The position numbers were made by a program, and so were the translations under genes. 7,265 nt of DNA from Planctomycetaceae bacterium (GTDB taxonomy: Bacteria; Planctomycetota; Planctomycetia; Pirellulales; Thermoguttaceae), in assembly GCA_031266315.1 (NCBI GenBank), contig JAISBG010000203.1, forward strand, positions 1 to 7,265, read 5' to 3'. Below the pieces are notes generated by a model. The model did no database searches. It was not told where the DNA came from and saw nothing but the letters and a program-made list of their open reading frames with translations. Of the stretch, positions 5,333-7,265 are shown one piece after another (position 1 is the stretch's first letter; the number at the start of each line of letters is the position of its first letter).

Positions 5333-6523
5333 ATGAGAATATTTTTTTTGTATTTTTTGTCTGTATTTTTTGTTGATGTAGTAACAGTACTACAGGCGAA
5401 CAGTGATGATGTTTCTGTTATAGTTGAAGTATATCCCAAAGAGATTAGTTTTGGTGATATATTTTTTTCGTCTATAACGATTGAGAATAACAGCGATACA
5501 CGCTTTGTTAGTGAATTTAAGTATCATTCGCAAGTTATTCCTCCTGCAGGAATTCTTACGAATGCAGAATCAGAACAAGTGCTTTACAATTGGTTTTTCA
5601 TTACTCGTTTTGAACCTGTTGAAAGAGGTATACAGCGTATGTGGATTATGTTTCCAAAAGAAAAAATTATTGAACGAAAAACACATCAAAAAATAGACTT
5701 GACAATGTTTTGCTTGCCGTTGTTTGCTCCGCCGGGAAACGATATTGCCAGCGAACTTCGCGAAATGATTTCCAAAGGTGAAAGTAAGTTTACATTTGAA
5801 TGGGCAGCTTCTTTGAAATTGTATCGTGAATCCAAAAAGAATGTTGATGATTTACGATATGGTTATTTTTCCATATTTGACGGCAATAATAAATCGGATG
5901 TTAAGTTGCTGAAAACTTCGCTAGTTGTGAGACCACGTACAAATGAAATTCTTGATATATTACGAACGTGGTATCGTGAATTACCGTATAGATGTAATCC
6001 AAAACTCGTTCCATTATTTGTTGACTATAGTTACGCGAGAAATTCGCCTCATTTACAAATACCTGTTGAATACGACATTGCTGGAAGAGTTGTTAAACCA
6101 ACGTTAAAGGATAGAGAAAGTTTGAGCTCTTTACGACAAGAATTTTATGTTGCGTTCAAAGAATTTGTCAAATCATTGCGAACTCGTACCCCAGAACTTT
6201 TGTCTCGTATTAAGCGGACGAAAGAACTTGAAACGGAATTACTCAAGTTGCCGGATTCGGAATTGTCGCAAAATATGAAAGAGTTTATTAAACTGCGTGG
6301 TTACTTGGTTGATATTCGTTTTGCGGAGAACGAAACAGCGGAGAACAATGCGTTTGATGATCTCGTGAAATTTGTTGATAAGTCGAAGGATAAAGAACTG
6401 TGGATACAGTTTGTTGAGGAGGTTGCGTTTGACAGTATTTTTGACGCTGAATATTTCCCGTATAAAAAAGTTCAAAACTATCGTAAACGATTTGCCGAAA
6501 AATTCACGCCGCAGAACAAATAG
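5333..6523 (+). CDS. Exported protein of unknown function (396 aa)
   Basis: The N-terminus is a clear signal peptide: MRIFFLYFLSVFFVDVVTVL then QA, with likely cleavage near residue 22 before NSDD. The protein is therefore exported, probably to the periplasm-like space or the outside. Residues about 27-150 look like an Ig-like or bacterial surface beta-domain (VEVYPKEISFGD, then ITIENNSD), a pattern seen in several planctomycete exported hypothetical proteins. The middle contains LYRESKK and a long loop-rich stretch. Residues about 255-335 are charged and probably helical (FKEFVKSLRTRTPELLSRIKR). No enzyme motif, lipobox, cell-wall anchor or second membrane segment is visible. It follows the large surface protein by 81 bases on the same strand, so the two may be co-transcribed and work at the same site; this is inference. 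I do not recognise a named family. Confidence 0.85.
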   Translation: MRIFFLYFLSVFFVDVVTVLQANSDDVSVIVEVYPKEISFGDIFFSSITIENNSDTRFVSEFKYHSQVIPPAGILTNAESEQVLYNWFFITRFEPVERGIQRMWIMFPKEKIIERKTHQKIDLTMFCLPLFAPPGNDIASELREMISKGESKFTFEWAASLKLYRESKKNVDDLRYGYFSIFDGNNKSDVKLLKTSLVVRPRTNEILDILRTWYRELPYRCNPKLVPLFVDYSYARNSPHLQIPVEYDIAGRVVKPTLKDRESLSSLRQEFYVAFKEFVKSLRTRTPELLSRIKRTKELETELLKLPDSELSQNMKEFIKLRGYLVDIRFAENETAENNAFDDLVKFVDKSKDKELWIQFVEEVAFDSIFDAEYFPYKKVQNYRKRFAEKFTPQNK

Positions 6524-6553
6524 ACAAACCAAATAGAAAGAGGCAAACGCGAT

Positions 6554-6581
6554 AGGTTGCGAAATTAAGTTTTCGCGACCT
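6554..6581 (+). terminator. Probable terminator hairpin after the 396-aa gene
   Basis: AGGTTGCGAAA (6554-6564) pairs with TTTCGCGACCT (6571-6581) over 11 base pairs, one of them G-U, around a 6-base loop. It begins 31 bases after the stop codon. The following bases (CATTTTC) are only a weak U-tract. The GCGAAA words recall the larger elements at 965-1120 and 2309-2446, so it may be a short relative of that family. Confidence 0.6.
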
Positions 6582-6605
6582 CATTTTCAATCTAATTTTC
6601 CTAAC

Positions 6606-6724
6606 AAAAACAACCTCAGTAGCAAAAACGGCAAAAAAATATACAACCTCATTACCTCATTAAAAATTATCAATGAGGTAATGAGGTGTGTTTATTATTT
6701 TCTTTTGGCTACTGAGGTTTTTTT
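6606..6724. repeat. Nested palindrome built from ACCTCATT/ACCTCAGT words
   Basis: The inner stem is a perfect 16-bp inverted repeat: ACCTCATTACCTCATT (6646-6661) against 6672-6687, with a 10-base loop. Each arm is itself a tandem pair of the same 8-mer. The outer stem is a perfect 12-bp inverted repeat, AACCTCAGTAGC (6612-6623) against 6708-6719, flanked by A-run and T-run. The whole structure spans about 119 bases and reads nearly the same on both strands. It could act as a terminator in both directions, since a T-run follows the right arm, or be a small palindromic repeat element. Confidence 0.85.
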
Positions 6725-6900
6725 GATGAATGGTTTAGTCAGAAAAATTGTCTGGTTTGAGATTGGTTTTATTAAAAACCTCATTATTGGAATTGGGAAC
6801 AATCTGTATTATTGTCAAAATTGGTTTATCTATTTTTTTAGGATGTGGTTTAATCCAAATTTAGCGATTTTATGGTTGCCGAGACGAAAAAAAAGTTGTA
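6725..6900. other. AT-rich stretch without a supported gene
   Basis: This stretch is A/T-rich with several TGGTTT words and one more ACCTCATT copy (6778-6785). A 78-codon plus-strand frame crosses it from 6681 to 6917, but that frame starts inside the palindrome, lacks a convincing ribosome binding site and encodes an unremarkable Phe/Ile/Trp-rich peptide. I see no other signal here. Confidence 0.6.
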
Positions 6901-7026
6901 TTAACTGCAATTGTTAAACAAAAAAGGTACAAAACGAAGGTATATTATCTTTGGTTTCATTGCACAAGCTGCGCGGCTCAGTGCGCTAATCATACCGGAG
7001 TCGGTAATGCGGTAGGCTTCGCCCAT
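6901..7026 (-). CDS. Short minus-strand open reading frame (41 aa), possibly a truncated gene
   Basis: Reading leftwards from ATG at 7026-7024, the frame encodes 41 residues beginning MGEAYRITDSGMISALSRAA and ends at TAA (6903-6901). GAGGAG lies nine bases before the ATG, and a promoter-like pair sits a further 50-80 bases upstream. Codons 2-23 are clearly richer in G and C than the surroundings and look coding (GGC GAA GCC TAC CGC). The tail from codon 24 (KPKIIYLRFVPFLF) becomes A/T-rich and looks like readthrough into non-coding DNA. This suits either a genuine small protein or the intact 5' end of a gene whose remainder has been lost. I do not recognise the family. No membrane segment is evident, apart from a hydrophobic tail. 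Confidence 0.45.
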   Translation of the reverse strand: MGEAYRITDSGMISALSRAACAMKPKIIYLRFVPFLFNNCS

Positions 7027-7089
7027 AAATAACTACTCCTCGTTGTTGCGATTGCGTGTTCGGATTCTCGAATTTTAAAACGGCTTTTT

Positions 7090-7119
7090 AGTATAAATAG
7101 TTCGTACTTAAAATGTCGA
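7090..7119 (-). promoter_or_regulatory. Candidate promoter for the minus-strand short frame
   Basis: On the minus strand, TCGACA (7119-7114, five of six matches to the -35 consensus) is followed after 18 bases by TATACT (7095-7090, five of six to the -10). Transcription would begin near 7083, leaving a leader of about 57 bases before the ATG at 7026. Confidence 0.45.
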
Positions 7120-7149
7120 TAATAGTATTGGCTCTTGTGTTTTGAAATT

Positions 7150-7194
7150 GAACTTTTCGGAACTTTTAGGCGTGTTCATTTTGAACAATTCACG
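7150..7194. promoter_or_regulatory. Short inverted and direct repeats upstream of the minus-strand promoter
   Basis: GTTCA (7174-7178) and TGAAC (7182-7186) form a small palindrome with a 3-base centre, flanked by CGTG (7171-7174) and CACG (7191-7194). GAACTTTT occurs at 7150 and again at 7160, one helical turn apart. The position, 30-75 bases upstream of the candidate promoter, would fit a regulator-binding site. In A/T-rich DNA such matches can also be chance. Confidence 0.25.
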
Positions 7195-7265
7195 TTTGAA
7201 TTTTCAATGGCTTGCGAAATTCAGTGAAAATTTGATTGTGAATTTTGATCAATAACCCTTGTACC

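Noticed and set aside
6681..6917. 78-codon plus-strand reading frame
   Set aside because: It starts inside the palindrome and lacks a convincing ribosome binding site. A GAGG before the internal ATG at 6726 is part of the outer stem. The peptide has no recognisable pattern.
7108..7179. 23-codon minus-strand frame beginning MNTPKSSEKF
   Set aside because: It has no ribosome binding site, overlaps the candidate promoter, and is too short to support from sequence alone.

Overview
The window looks like a chromosomal segment of an AT-rich member of the Planctomycetota. The main evidence is the N-terminus of the large protein at 2639-5251, which carries the planctomycete-type LEPR-XLL surface-protein signature (FEVLEGRELLSA). 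The low GC content and the large secreted proteins would suit an uncultured, possibly host-associated lineage, but that is inference. No RNA gene, integrase, transposase or CRISPR array is visible.

Layout. (1) 1-915 is the 3' part of a UvrD/PcrA-type DNA helicase gene, cut by the window edge. (2) 916-1575 is non-coding and structured. It holds a 156-bp inverted repeat built from CGCGAAA words, then a promoter-like site, then thirteen tandem 21-bp repeats bracketed by a perfect 10-bp inverted repeat. (3) 1576-2268 encodes a 230-residue conserved-looking protein of unknown function that has no Shine-Dalgarno sequence. (4) 2269-2638 holds a second copy of the CGCGAAA element and a promoter. (5) 2639-5251 encodes an 870-residue modular extracellular protein: LEPR-XLL signal, LamG-like domain, two beta-sandwich regions, and a C-terminal domain with a HETLH zinc-protease signature. 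(6) 5333-6523 encodes a 396-residue exported protein of unknown function, 81 bases downstream on the same strand, with a hairpin in the gap. (7) 6524-7265 has no plus-strand gene I can support. It holds a terminator-like hairpin, a nested palindrome built from ACCTCATT words, and a short minus-strand reading frame (7026-6901) with its own ribosome binding site and promoter.

How the parts may work together. The two surface or secreted proteins are co-directional and could share the promoter at 2520-2548. The most unusual block is 965-2446. There, a 21-bp repeat array lies in the probable transcribed leader of an orphan gene, and both sit between two copies of the same palindromic repeat family in direct orientation. 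That arrangement resembles a self-contained cassette. The gene's leader also differs in style from those of its neighbours. No function for this block can be read from the sequence.
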